A DNA stretch of 9,954 bases from CAIYRG01 sp035632215 (GTDB lineage Bacteria; Pseudomonadota; Alphaproteobacteria; Micropepsales; Micropepsaceae), in the NCBI GenBank assembly GCA_035632215.1, contig DASQHF010000033.1, positions 1 through 9,954 on the forward strand, read 5' to 3'. Shown here piece by piece: positions 1 through 7,100 of the stretch. The position numbers were made by a program, and so were the translations under genes. How positions within the stretch are numbered: the stretch's first letter is position 1; the number at the start of each line of letters is the position of its first letter. The notes under the pieces were generated by a model. It saw only the letters and a list, made by a program, of their open reading frames with translations. It did not search any database and was not told the origin of the DNA.

Positions 1-1412
1 CACTCTTCGCCCTTGATATGATCCCACACTTCCGCCGCGAGCCGCGCGGTCGAGATAGGACTAGCGTCCCAGCCCAAGACGGCCTGGGCGCGAATCGCCT
101 TCATGAAGCCCGCGCTCATCGCGCTTAGCTTCTGCGACCGCGCGGCGATCGCGGATCTCTTGGCCGGCGTAATCTCCTTCTCGATCGCGCGGATGAGCAT
201 CGGCATGGTCGCTTCGGCATCGCCGGTGATGGAGAGATCGGCGCCGGCATAGCGCCCGTATTCGTAGAAGTTCGGCTTCAAGGCCGAGTCGGTCGTACCG
301 ATGGTGATCACCTTGGTGCCGGGCCGGACCTTCGACTCGATCGGATGGTCGATGATGTCCACCATCTCGTTCAAGGACGCGAACAGGTCCATCGGCTCGA
401 GCGCCAGCACGACGTCGGCCCCACGCAGCGTCGCCCCCGCGCGCTCGGTGTGATTCAAGGGGTGCCGGTTCGGCATGTTCATCCGGAAGCGCTCGTCCAC
501 GACTGCGGCGCCCAAGGTCTCCGCAAGCTGAATGAGCAGCTTTGGCCCGGCCTCGGTGCGCGAATAGCGGCTCGTCACGATCACCGGATTCTCTGCCGCG
601 GCAAGCAGCTTTGCGGCTTCGGCCACTGCATTGGGATCGCCGACGGACTGCGAGCGAGCACGCAGCTTCGGCACGAACAATTTCTCGACCTTCGAGATCT
701 CCTCCTCCTGGAGCGGCGCATCGATGACGGCCAAGACCGGGCCCATCGGCGCCGTGACGGAAAGATCGTACGCGCGCACCAGGCCTTCGGCGAAATCCTG
801 CAAGTTTGCCGCCTGATCGTCCCATTTGACGTAATCGCGCACGATGATCCCCTGATCGTGCGCGGCATGCGGCCATTCGACGCCGGTGCCCGGCCGGCGC
901 TTCGTTCCTTCGCCGACATTGCCCGCGAGCACGATCGCCGGCGCCTGATCGGCGAAGCAGTTGTAGATCCCCATCGCGGCGTGCTGGAGCCCGACGACGC
1001 CATGCACCATCACGGCCATGGGCTTGCCCGCGATCTTGGAATAGCCATGCGCGAGCCCGACGGATGCCTCCTCGTGCAGGCAGGTGATAAGCTCGGGCTT
1101 GGTGTTGTTGCCGTAATTGATGATCGATTCCTGAAGCCCGCGGAAGGTCGAGCCCGGACAGGCCGCGATGTAATCGAGATCGAGCGACTTCAGACAGTCG
1201 ACCATGAAGTCGGATCCGGCGCGCACGACGGTGAATTTCTGCGCATCGCCACGTACAGGCTGCGTGTCGCCCGCGGTCTGCGGCGTCGCGGGCACGCTCG
1301 GTGTGCGCGTCTCCGCGGCGTTCGCCACTTTGGTACCGGCAAGCCCGATGACGGGGCCCGCCGCCGCGCCCGCGAGGAACTGACGCCGCCTGATCTTGGT
1401 CGTCTTGGCCAC
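1..1412 (-). CDS. Tat-exported thiamine diphosphate-dependent enzyme (acetolactate synthase/benzoylformate decarboxylase superfamily), C-terminus cut by window edge
   Basis: The GTG start at 1412-1410 is chosen because AAGGAG lies 6 bases upstream (1424-1419) and because it gives a complete twin-arginine signal: residues 8-13 read RRRQFL, a hydrophobic stretch follows, and AxA-type cleavage is likely after ANA (30-32). About 470 residues are visible. The N-terminal TPP-binding (PYR) domain spans roughly 60-230 and contains the His-Glu pair H113-E114 (CLHEEASVGLAHGYSK). By family knowledge this Glu activates the cofactor aminopyrimidine. A central domain of the TPP_enzyme_M kind follows from about 260. 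The C-terminal domain with the GDG...N magnesium/diphosphate motif would lie beyond position 1 and cannot be checked. The substrate is unknown: the superfamily includes acetolactate synthases, benzoylformate and sulfopyruvate decarboxylases and benzaldehyde lyases. A Tat signal fits export of a folded, cofactor-loaded enzyme. A weak extended -10 (TGcTAAAGT, minus strand, 1447-1439) could drive it. Confidence 0.9.
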   Translation of the reverse strand, partial: MAKTTKIRRRQFLAGAAAGPVIGLAGTKVANAAETRTPSVPATPQTAGDTQPVRGDAQKFTVVRAGSDFMVDCLKSLDLDYIAACPGSTFRGLQESIINYGNNTKPELITCLHEEASVGLAHGYSKIAGKPMAVMVHGVVGLQHAAMGIYNCFADQAPAIVLAGNVGEGTKRRPGTGVEWPHAAHDQGIIVRDYVKWDDQAANLQDFAEGLVRAYDLSVTAPMGPVLAVIDAPLQEEEISKVEKLFVPKLRARSQSVGDPNAVAEAAKLLAAAENPVIVTSRYSRTEAGPKLLIQLAETLGAAVVDERFRMNMPNRHPLNHTERAGATLRGADVVLALEPMDLFASLNEMVDIIDHPIESKVRPGTKVITIGTTDSALKPNFYEYGRYAGADLSITGDAEATMPMLIRAIEKEITPAKRSAIAARSQKLSAMSAGFMKAIRAQAVLGWDASPISTARLAAEVWDHIKGEE

Positions 1413-1454
1413 AAAACGCTCCTTATTTCTGCTCACTTACTTTAGCACGCGTGA

Positions 1455-1551
1455 CACCCCCTCACCCTACCTTCTCCCCCGATGGGGGAGAGGGAAATTG
1501 CACTCAAAATCCCCCTCGCCCCCGGAGGGGGAGAGGGCTGGGGAGGGGGTG
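1455..1551. repeat. Composite GC-rich palindromic intergenic element, copy 1
   Basis: This lies in the 195-bp gap between the two divergent genes. It has two internal hairpins: TCTCCCCC (1473-1480), loop gat, GGGGGAGA (1484-1491); and CCCTCgCCCCC, loop gga, GGGGGaGAGGG (about 1513-1537). The whole is bracketed by inverted arms CACCCCCTC (1455-1463) and GAGGGGGTG (1543-1551). Related copies lie at 2533-2658 and 8975-9051. It resembles the REP/BIME/RIME-type mobile palindromes of proteobacterial intergenic regions. I cannot assign it to a named family. A TTGACT hexamer at 1554-1559, just past the right arm, could be a -35 box for the next gene, but no good -10 box follows at the right distance. 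Confidence 0.75.
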
Positions 1552-1607
1552 CATTGACTGCTTGGCGCTGCTCGCAGGAAAGTGGCGCATCGATATCGAG
1601 GCGGCAC

Positions 1608-2510
1608 ATGAAACATCTCAAACGCATGGCTTTCGGCTCAATCTCGGCGGTGGTGCTGGCGTGGCCGGCGATCGCGGCCGACTCCATTCCCGATCTTTCC
1701 GGCGAATGGGGCCGCACGAACTTCAATCTCGAAGCGCCGCCCTCGGGCCCGGGCCCGGTGACCAACCGCGTGCGCAGAGCCAATGGCACCATCGACGACA
1801 ACAAAGGCCGCGTCGGCGATTACATGCATCCGCTCATCCGGCCCGAAGCCGCGGCTATTCTGAAGAAGCGTGGCGAGTTCTCCATGACCGGGCAATCGAT
1901 CCCAGACCCGCACAATCAGTGCCGCCCAGAGCCACCGCCCTTCACGCTCACCATCCAGCTCGAGGTGATGCTGTTGCAGAATAAGGATGAGGTCACGCTC
2001 GTCTACGTCAACGGCGAGGTCGTGCGCCATGTGAAGCTGAACGTGCCGCATCCGAAGAATCTCGTGCCGTCCTGGCAGGGCGATTCCGTCGGCCATTACG
2101 AGGGCGACACGCTTGTCGTCGATACCGTCGGCATCAAGACCGGGCCTTACGCGGTCATCGACCGTTACGGCACGCCGTTCAGCGAACAGTTGCACGTGAC
2201 CGAGCGCTACCGCTTGATCGACGGCAAGGAAGCGGCCGAAGCGATCCGCAAGCACCGCCGCACCTTCGAAGCGAACGACGCTCCGGCGCGCACGGACATC
2301 TACGGCGCCGATGTCGATCTCGACCCCAGTCACAAGGGACTTCAGATCGAGGTGACGGTCGATGATCCCGGCACCTTCACCGCGCCGTGGAAGGGACTCG
2401 TGACCTACACGCGCGGAATGGGCTGGCCGGAGATGTCCTGCGCCGAGAGCCCGCAGCAATCCGCCGGCCTCGTCGCCAACTATCCCACCGCCCCCAAGCC
2501 GGATTTTTAG
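1608..2510 (+). CDS. Secreted protein of unknown function (GDTLVVDT family)
   Basis: This is a 300-residue protein. The reading frame is open back to 1482, but the ATG at 1608 is preferred. It has GAGG 6 bases upstream (1598-1601) and starts a clean Sec signal (MKHLKRM, hydrophobic 8-22, likely cleavage after AIA at 21-23). The upstream extension would only translate the palindromic repeat. The mature part opens with DLSGEW (29-34). It carries GHYEGDTLVVDT (162-173), LHVTERYR (195-202) and VDDPGTFTAPW (251-261). From memory, these motifs mark a common but uncharacterised family of exported proteins in Acidobacteria and Alphaproteobacteria, often with many paralogues per genome. No catalytic residues or transmembrane segments are evident. 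Two Cys (C105, C278) could form a disulfide in the periplasm. It is divergent from the TPP enzyme gene and 222 bp upstream of the glycosyltransferase gene, so joint transcription with the latter is uncertain. Function unknown. Confidence 0.88.
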   Translation: MKHLKRMAFGSISAVVLAWPAIAADSIPDLSGEWGRTNFNLEAPPSGPGPVTNRVRRANGTIDDNKGRVGDYMHPLIRPEAAAILKKRGEFSMTGQSIPDPHNQCRPEPPPFTLTIQLEVMLLQNKDEVTLVYVNGEVVRHVKLNVPHPKNLVPSWQGDSVGHYEGDTLVVDTVGIKTGPYAVIDRYGTPFSEQLHVTERYRLIDGKEAAEAIRKHRRTFEANDAPARTDIYGADVDLDPSHKGLQIEVTVDDPGTFTAPWKGLVTYTRGMGWPEMSCAESPQQSAGLVANYPTAPKPDF

Positions 2511-2532
2511 CAAGCTCCGCCGCTCATTCTCT

Positions 2533-2658
2533 GCCCCCTCTCCCTAACTCTCCCCCTCACGGGGGCGAGGGGATTTGAACTGGATTTCCCCTCGCCCCCG
2601 TCGGGGGAGAGGTCGCGAGGAAACGAACGCAAGTGAGTTTCCTCGTGGGAGAGGGGGC
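2533..2658. repeat. Composite GC-rich palindromic intergenic element, copy 2 (largest)
   Basis: It fills most of the 222-bp gap between the secreted protein gene and the TPR glycosyltransferase gene. Outer arms are perfect 12-mers: GCCCCCTCTCCC (2533-2544) and GGGAGAGGGGGC (2647-2658). Inside are a perfect 13-bp inverted repeat, GGGGGCGAGGGGA (2561-2573) with TCCCCTCGCCCCC (2587-2599), and a perfect 9-bp hairpin, CGAGGAAAC (2616-2624) with GTTTCCTCG (2637-2645) around a 12-base loop. No T-run follows, so it is not a standard intrinsic terminator, although such structure in RNA could attenuate read-through. No ribosome binding site or coding sequence was recognised in the gap apart from the start region of the next gene. 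Confidence 0.8.
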
Positions 2659-2732
2659 CGCGGCGAATTACGATTCAATCTACTAGCAAACGCCTTTACG
2701 TTGCGCGGTCGACGGAGCTTGGTGAAAAACGC

Positions 2733-4712
2733 GTGCCCTCATTGGTCGATAAAGGCTTGGCTGCGCATCGTGCCGGCGATTTCGTGCAAGCCGAGCGCCA
2801 TTATCGCGCGGCGTTGCAAGCGAACGCCAACGACATTGCCGCGCTCACCTGGCTCGGCGTGCTCAAAGCTCAGCAAAGCGCGCATGACGAGGCGCAGGCC
2901 CTCCTCGACCGCTCGCTCGCGCTCGAGCCGCGCAATGTGATCGCGCTGAACGCACTCGGCAATATCGCGCGTACGGAACACCGCCATGAGGACGCACTCA
3001 CGTTTTACGGCCGCGTGCTCGCGCTCGACCGCGCCAACGTGCCCGCCCTCTTCAACCGCGGCGTCGTGCTGTCGGACCTTGGCGGTTGGGCGGACGCGCT
3101 TACAAGTTACGACGCCGCGCTCGCGCTCATGCCCACTTACGGCGAGGCGCATTCAGAAAAGGGCCGCGCGCTCGCCGAGCTCGGGCGCCCCGAGGAAGCG
3201 CTTTTGAGCTTCGCCGCAGCGCTTAAACTCAAGCCCGATCTCGTCGAGGCGTATCAGAACCGCATCAACGTGCTCAAAGACCTCGGCCGCCTCGACGACG
3301 CGCTTGCCGATTACGAGCGCGTCATCGCGCTCGGGCGGGACCGGCCCTATGTGACGGGCGACTATCTCGCGCTCAAAATGGACATGTGTCTGTGGGAGGG
3401 CTGGGAGGAGCTCTGCCGGTCGGTCGTTGAAGGTGTCGCATCGGGTGCTCGTGTCACCGCGCCCTTCGAGCTCATCAAGATCGCCTCGACGCCCGAGCTG
3501 CAAAAGCATTGCGCCGAAATCTACGTGCGCGACTCGTTTCTTTCCTCAAGACCGCTCGCAAGCAAAGCCTACCGCCACGATAAGATCCGGCTCGCCTATG
3601 TCTCGAACGAGTTCAAGGAGCACGCGACCGCCTATCTCGCCGCAGAGCTGTTCGAGCGCCATGACCGCGGCGAGTTCGAGACTTATGCGATCTCCTTCGG
3701 GGTGCCTAAGGGCGACGCGATGGAAGCACGGCTCCGCGAAGCCTTCGACCACTTCGTCCCGGCGGCGAACCAAACCTCGGAAGCCATCGCGCGCATGATC
3801 GCCGGGCACGAGATCGACATCGCGGTGGACTTGAAAGGCTTCACCCGCGACTCGCGGCCCGAGATCTTCGCGATGAAGCCCGCGCCCATCTTGGCGAGCT
3901 ATCTCGGCTGGCCGGGCACGACGGGCGCGCCCTATATGGACTACCTTATCGCGGATGCAACCCTCATCCCGCGCGAGCATCGGGACGGCTACACGGAAAA
4001 GCTCGTGCTCCTTCCCGATTCCTATCAACCCAACGATGCGAAGCGGGCGATCGCCGAAACGCCCCCGCGCGGCGAGCTGGGGCTACCCGAGCAAGCCTTC
4101 GTGTTCGCGAGCTTCAACGCCGCCTTCAAGCTCACGCCCGATCTCTTCGATGTCTGGGCGCGCCTCTTGAAGGCGGTCGATGGCAGCGTGCTGTGGCTCC
4201 TTGACTCGAACGAAAGCGCCAAGCGCAATCTCCTCCGCGAAGCGCGCGCAAGAAACGTCGCGGAGCGGCTCGTCTTCGCGCCGAAGCTGCCCTTGGCCCA
4301 GCACCTCGCCCGCCACCGCGCGGCCGATCTCTTCCTCGACAGCTTCCACTGCAACGCGCACACGACAGCGAGCGACGCGCTTTGGGCGGGACTGCCGCTG
4401 TTGACGCGGCTCGGGCCCACCTTCGCTTCACGCGTGGCCGCGAGCCTGCTCAAGGCCGTGAGGTTGCCCGAGCTGATCGCCGAATCGGCCGATGATTACG
4501 AGGCAAAGGCGATCCGGCTTGCGCGCGAGCCCGCGCTTCTTCACGCGCTCAAGGAGCGGCTCAAGACCAACCGCGCCACGTGTCCTTTGTTCGATGCGAA
4601 GAAGCTCGCGAAGAATCTCGAGCGCGCGTATCACGAGATGCATCGCCGACACGTTTCCGGCGAGGCGCCCGATCACATCGATCTCACAAGCTGTGATGAA
4701 CCTGTGAATTGA
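2733..4712 (+). CDS. TPR-containing GT41 glycosyltransferase, SPINDLY/O-GlcNAc transferase-like
   Basis: This 659-residue protein starts at GTG 2733. It is the first start codon of the open frame, and it places the first TPR at residue 5. GGAG at 2714-2717 is 15 bases away, a rather long spacing. Six consecutive 34-residue TPR units run at about 5-38, 39-72, 73-106, 107-140, 141-174 and 175-208, and form the acceptor-binding superhelix. The catalytic region (about 284-640) matches the OGT/SPINDLY C-terminal domain. It has RLAYVSNEFKEHATAYL with H297 where human OGT has H498, LGWPGTTGAPYMDYLIAD (391-408), FNAAFKLTPD with K466 where OGT has the UDP-binding K842, and CNAHTTASDALWAG with D548 at the OGT D925 position. 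The core active-site signature is therefore intact. It should be a soluble cytoplasmic enzyme transferring a sugar from a nucleotide sugar to protein Ser/Thr. The donor (GlcNAc as in OGT, or fucose as in plant SPINDLY) and the targets cannot be read from sequence. Confidence 0.93.
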   Translation: MPSLVDKGLAAHRAGDFVQAERHYRAALQANANDIAALTWLGVLKAQQSAHDEAQALLDRSLALEPRNVIALNALGNIARTEHRHEDALTFYGRVLALDRANVPALFNRGVVLSDLGGWADALTSYDAALALMPTYGEAHSEKGRALAELGRPEEALLSFAAALKLKPDLVEAYQNRINVLKDLGRLDDALADYERVIALGRDRPYVTGDYLALKMDMCLWEGWEELCRSVVEGVASGARVTAPFELIKIASTPELQKHCAEIYVRDSFLSSRPLASKAYRHDKIRLAYVSNEFKEHATAYLAAELFERHDRGEFETYAISFGVPKGDAMEARLREAFDHFVPAANQTSEAIARMIAGHEIDIAVDLKGFTRDSRPEIFAMKPAPILASYLGWPGTTGAPYMDYLIADATLIPREHRDGYTEKLVLLPDSYQPNDAKRAIAETPPRGELGLPEQAFVFASFNAAFKLTPDLFDVWARLLKAVDGSVLWLLDSNESAKRNLLREARARNVAERLVFAPKLPLAQHLARHRAADLFLDSFHCNAHTTASDALWAGLPLLTRLGPTFASRVAASLLKAVRLPELIAESADDYEAKAIRLAREPALLHALKERLKTNRATCPLFDAKKLAKNLERAYHEMHRRHVSGEAPDHIDLTSCDEPVN

Positions 4713-4792
4713 TCGCGCGAGCACGGCGTCTGCCTTTTTCGTGCCCCAATTGGCCAAAAACTTTCGTCCTCTCGAATATCGAGGAGGGGACG

Positions 4793-5590
4793 ATGGGGGG
4801 CGACGAGCTCGAAACGGGCATCCCTGAGCCCATGGCGGTGCCGCTCTACGTCGCGCGCGCGAGGAGCCAGGCGCGAGCCAAGCTCGCGGCCGAAGCGAAA
4901 GAGCGCAAGCGCGTGCTCACGCGCTGGCTCGTCGTCGCCTTCTTCGCGGGCGCCGGAATCTCGTTCCTCGCCAACAAGCCGGACCATTCCTTGGAGATAA
5001 GCGGCCTGCCCATGCTGCTGACGCCGTCGAACGGGACGGAAGCGCCCCGCTCAGGCCAGACCGCGGTCATTGTGAGAAAAAACGAGGCTGCGGGCGTCGC
5101 GGCGCTCTCCACGCCCTCCGCCATCGTCGTCGCAAAGCCTGCGGCGCTGGAGCAAAAGCGGCTGATCCCGCCGCCGCTGCCGGATCCGCAAAGCACAGAG
5201 AATACAGTTTTCGAGCCGCCGGCTGCGCCGGTCGTCCGCGAGGCGCAGCCCGCGGCGCCCGTCGAAGCGCAAGACTCAATCGCGCCCGCGGTCACGCCCG
5301 AACCGGTCGCGAATGCCGTGGCCGAGATACCGGCCGAGGCGCCCAAGCCCGTGATCGAAACGCCACCGGCCGCGCCTGCTGCGACGCCCGTTGTGGCGGA
5401 ATCGAAACCCGCCGAACCGCTGGCGCAAGCAACGCCAACCGTCGCCGCCGCGCCCGAGCCGCCCCAAGCCGTCATTACCAGCGCCGCGCCGGACGATACG
5501 AAGGAACGGACGGCGAAAGACGCCGATGCGGCAAAACCCAAACGCGACTTCTTCGACCGCGTGCTGGGCTTCGTGCGTCTCGGGGAATAG
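4793..5590 (+). CDS. Single-pass membrane protein with long Pro/Ala-rich tail, unknown function
   Basis: This is a 265-residue protein. The frame is open back to 4709, but the ATG at 4793 is chosen because a strong GGAGGGG (4783-4789) lies 3 bases upstream. A basic, probably helical N-terminus (21-44, rich in Arg, Lys and Ala) leads into one transmembrane segment (about 45-60, RWLVVAFFAGAGISFLA). About 170 residues rich in Pro, Ala, Val, Glu and Thr follow (about 110-235). The protein ends with a short charged and aromatic tail, KRDFFDRVLGFVRLGE. By the positive-inside rule the N-terminus is cytoplasmic and the Pro/Ala region periplasmic, an extended spacer like that of TonB or envelope-spanning proteins. 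No TonB C-terminal domain, LysM, SPOR or OmpA-like domain is visible. It begins 80 bp after the glycosyltransferase gene on the same strand, so the two may be co-transcribed. I do not recognise the family. Confidence 0.82.
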   Translation: MGGDELETGIPEPMAVPLYVARARSQARAKLAAEAKERKRVLTRWLVVAFFAGAGISFLANKPDHSLEISGLPMLLTPSNGTEAPRSGQTAVIVRKNEAAGVAALSTPSAIVVAKPAALEQKRLIPPPLPDPQSTENTVFEPPAAPVVREAQPAAPVEAQDSIAPAVTPEPVANAVAEIPAEAPKPVIETPPAAPAATPVVAESKPAEPLAQATPTVAAAPEPPQAVITSAAPDDTKERTAKDADAAKPKRDFFDRVLGFVRLGE

Positions 5591-5620
5591 CTCAACGCGC
5601 CGCAGAAAAATGTCTCATCG

Positions 5621-5721
5621 CCCGCGACAGCGGGGAACCCAGCGCGCGTGCGTCGGCACGCGCAAAAACTCATTGGCCGCGCGGACGCGCGGCCGCTGGG
5701 TGGCCCGGTCAAGCCGGGCCA
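5621..5721. repeat. Cluster of short perfect hairpins between convergent genes
   Basis: The 154-bp gap between two convergent genes contains a small stem, CCCGC/GCGGG (5621-5634), then three perfect 8-bp hairpins: GCGCGTGC-gtcg-GCACGCGC (5644-5663), GGCCGCGC-ggac-GCGCGGCC (5675-5694) and TGGCCCGG-tcaag-CCGGGCCA (5701-5721). The last resembles, from memory, a palindrome (a GGCCCGGTCAAGCCGGGCC core followed by atgac) that recurs between genes in Bradyrhizobium-like genomes. The position suggests a bidirectional transcription stop. However, only the third stem is followed by a loosely T-rich stretch on the plus strand (catattttattt), and none has a classical T-tract on the minus strand. Confidence 0.65.
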
Positions 5722-5744
5722 TGACATATTTTATTTGCGAGTGC

Positions 5745-7067
5745 TTACTTCGGCGTCAGCTTCAGAAGCTTGCCGTCCATCGCGCTGTCGGTGAGAACAT
5801 ACACTGCGCCGTCCGGCCCCACGCGCACGTCGCGGATGCGGCTGTGAAGCTCGACCAACAGCGGCTCCTCGGCCACGACCTTGTCGCCGTCGAGCACCAG
5901 ACGGTCCAGCATCTGTCCGCGCAGCGCGCCGACGAGCACGTTGCCCTTCCACGCCGGAAACAGATTGCCGTTGTAGAAAGCGAGCCCCGAAGGCGCGATC
6001 ACCGGATCCCAATAATAATGCGGCTGCTCCATGCCGGGCTTCTCTACTATCGCATCACCGATGGTCTGGCCCGGATAATCAATGCCGTGCACGATCACCG
6101 GCCAGCCGTAATTCTTGCCCGCTTCCGGCGTGTTGAGTTCATCGCCGCCGCGCGGACCATCCTCGACTTCCCACAAGCGTCCCGTGGCATCGATGGCCAA
6201 GCCCTCTTCGCTGCGATGACCGCTGGACCAGATCTCCGGCAGAATGCCTGTCTTGTTAAGGAAAGGATTGTTCGGCGCGGGATCGCCGTTTGGCGTGATG
6301 TGGATCATCTTGCCGAGATCGGTGTCCAGCCGCTGCGCCATGTCCCAGGGCGGCGACTTGGAGCGGTCGCCGATGATCACGAAGAGATTCCCCTGACGGT
6401 CGATGGCGATGCGGCCGCCCTGGTTCGAGGAGAGCGCGCGGGCGGGGAGCGCCGGCTTCGCGCGGAAGATAACGGTCACGTTCTTGAGCGCACGGCCCTC
6501 GAGCTGTGCGCGCGCGACCACGATGTTGCTGTAGCTCTCGCCGACGGGCTCGCTATAGGTAAAGAACAGGCGATGATTGCCCGTGAAACCGGGATCGAGC
6601 GCGACATCCAAGAGCCCCACCTGCCCCACCGCGAGCACGGTCGGCACGCCCGAGAGCGGCTCGGACAAAGCACCCTTCGCGTCCCGGACGCGCATCGTGC
6701 CGCCCTTCTCGGTGATCAGGATCTCGCCGGCGGGCAAGAACTGGAAGCTCCACGGCGCGTGCAATCCTTCGTTCAAAGTCGTGACCTGATAGGGCACGCT
6801 CGGGCGATAGGGCGCGCGCGTCTGGCCGGGGAAGACCGGATGATCGTCCTCGAACTCGGGGGGACGCGTCTCGATCGGCTGGCCCGGGACAAGGTTCGGC
6901 GCCGGAAAACCGACGGAATTGTGGTTCTGCATCGGCATGACGCCGGGCGGCGTGCCGGTCGGGTCGTTGACCTGGTTGACCGGCGGATTCGGCACAGGCT
7001 GCGCCGACATCGAGACAGGAATGAGCGCGAGGCAGGTGAGCCCCGCAAACAGCAACGTCCGTTTCAT
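5745..7067 (-). CDS. Exported PQQ-dependent sugar dehydrogenase family protein (GSDH), catalytic His replaced by Asn
   Basis: This 440-residue protein has ATG at 7067-7065, with AGGGGG 7 bases upstream. A Sec signal covers 1-22 (cleavage after SMSA). A Pro/Asn-rich linker of about 65 residues (24-90) precedes a six-bladed beta-propeller of the glucose/sorbosone dehydrogenase family. Family landmarks are GQVGLLDVALDP (148-159, matching the Q76 region of Acinetobacter soluble glucose dehydrogenase), SSGHRSEEGLAID (281-293, R285 at the PQQ-binding Arg position), EDGPRGGDELN (302-312), KNYGWP (318-323) and SRIRDVRVGPDG (409-420). The position of the catalytic base His144 of the Acinetobacter enzyme is N215 here (SSNQGGRI, codon AAC). 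The fold and PQQ/calcium site look kept, but oxidation of sugars by the known mechanism is doubtful. The gene starts 33 bp after the Ntn hydrolase gene and is probably co-transcribed with it. An aldose dehydrogenase or lactonase-like role are alternatives. Confidence 0.9.
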   Translation of the reverse strand: MKRTLLFAGLTCLALIPVSMSAQPVPNPPVNQVNDPTGTPPGVMPMQNHNSVGFPAPNLVPGQPIETRPPEFEDDHPVFPGQTRAPYRPSVPYQVTTLNEGLHAPWSFQFLPAGEILITEKGGTMRVRDAKGALSEPLSGVPTVLAVGQVGLLDVALDPGFTGNHRLFFTYSEPVGESYSNIVVARAQLEGRALKNVTVIFRAKPALPARALSSNQGGRIAIDRQGNLFVIIGDRSKSPPWDMAQRLDTDLGKMIHITPNGDPAPNNPFLNKTGILPEIWSSGHRSEEGLAIDATGRLWEVEDGPRGGDELNTPEAGKNYGWPVIVHGIDYPGQTIGDAIVEKPGMEQPHYYWDPVIAPSGLAFYNGNLFPAWKGNVLVGALRGQMLDRLVLDGDKVVAEEPLLVELHSRIRDVRVGPDGAVYVLTDSAMDGKLLKLTPK

Positions 7068-7100
7068 GGATGCGCCCCCTTTTGGAATTCTCGTCTTTAA

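Noticed and set aside
345..1445. 366-codon plus-strand open frame opposite the TPP enzyme gene
   Set aside because: It is antisense to a frame with clear TPP-domain motifs and a Tat signal. Its translation is rich in Arg, His and Asp and shows no recognisable domain, as is typical of shadow frames in high-GC DNA.
1482..1607. N-terminal extension of the 300-residue secreted protein
   Set aside because: It would translate the palindromic repeat into a Gly-rich leader and bury the signal peptide. The ATG at 1608 gives a normal Sec signal.
2533..2658. Possible intrinsic terminator after the 300-residue protein gene
   Set aside because: The stems are strong but no T-run follows on the plus strand, and the structure matches the dispersed element found in the other gaps.
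1455..2658. Possible CRISPR array, from repeated G/C-run motifs
   Set aside because: The motifs are palindromic, unequally spaced, separated by a complete gene, and there are no regular repeat-spacer units or cas genes.
4709..4792. Upstream TTG start of the Pro/Ala membrane protein, overlapping the glycosyltransferase stop
   Set aside because: It has no ribosome binding site and an unconvincing peptide. The ATG at 4793 has a strong GGAGGGG just upstream.
4846..5727. 293-codon minus-strand open frame, Ala/Gly/Ser-rich
   Set aside because: It is antisense to the Pro/Ala-rich region, whose codons read in reverse give Gly/Ala/Ser-rich peptides. It has no signal or domain.
5391..7100. 569-codon plus-strand open frame
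   Set aside because: It runs antisense to the whole sugar dehydrogenase gene and through the hairpin cluster. Composition is shadow-like and it lacks a plausible start with a ribosome binding site.
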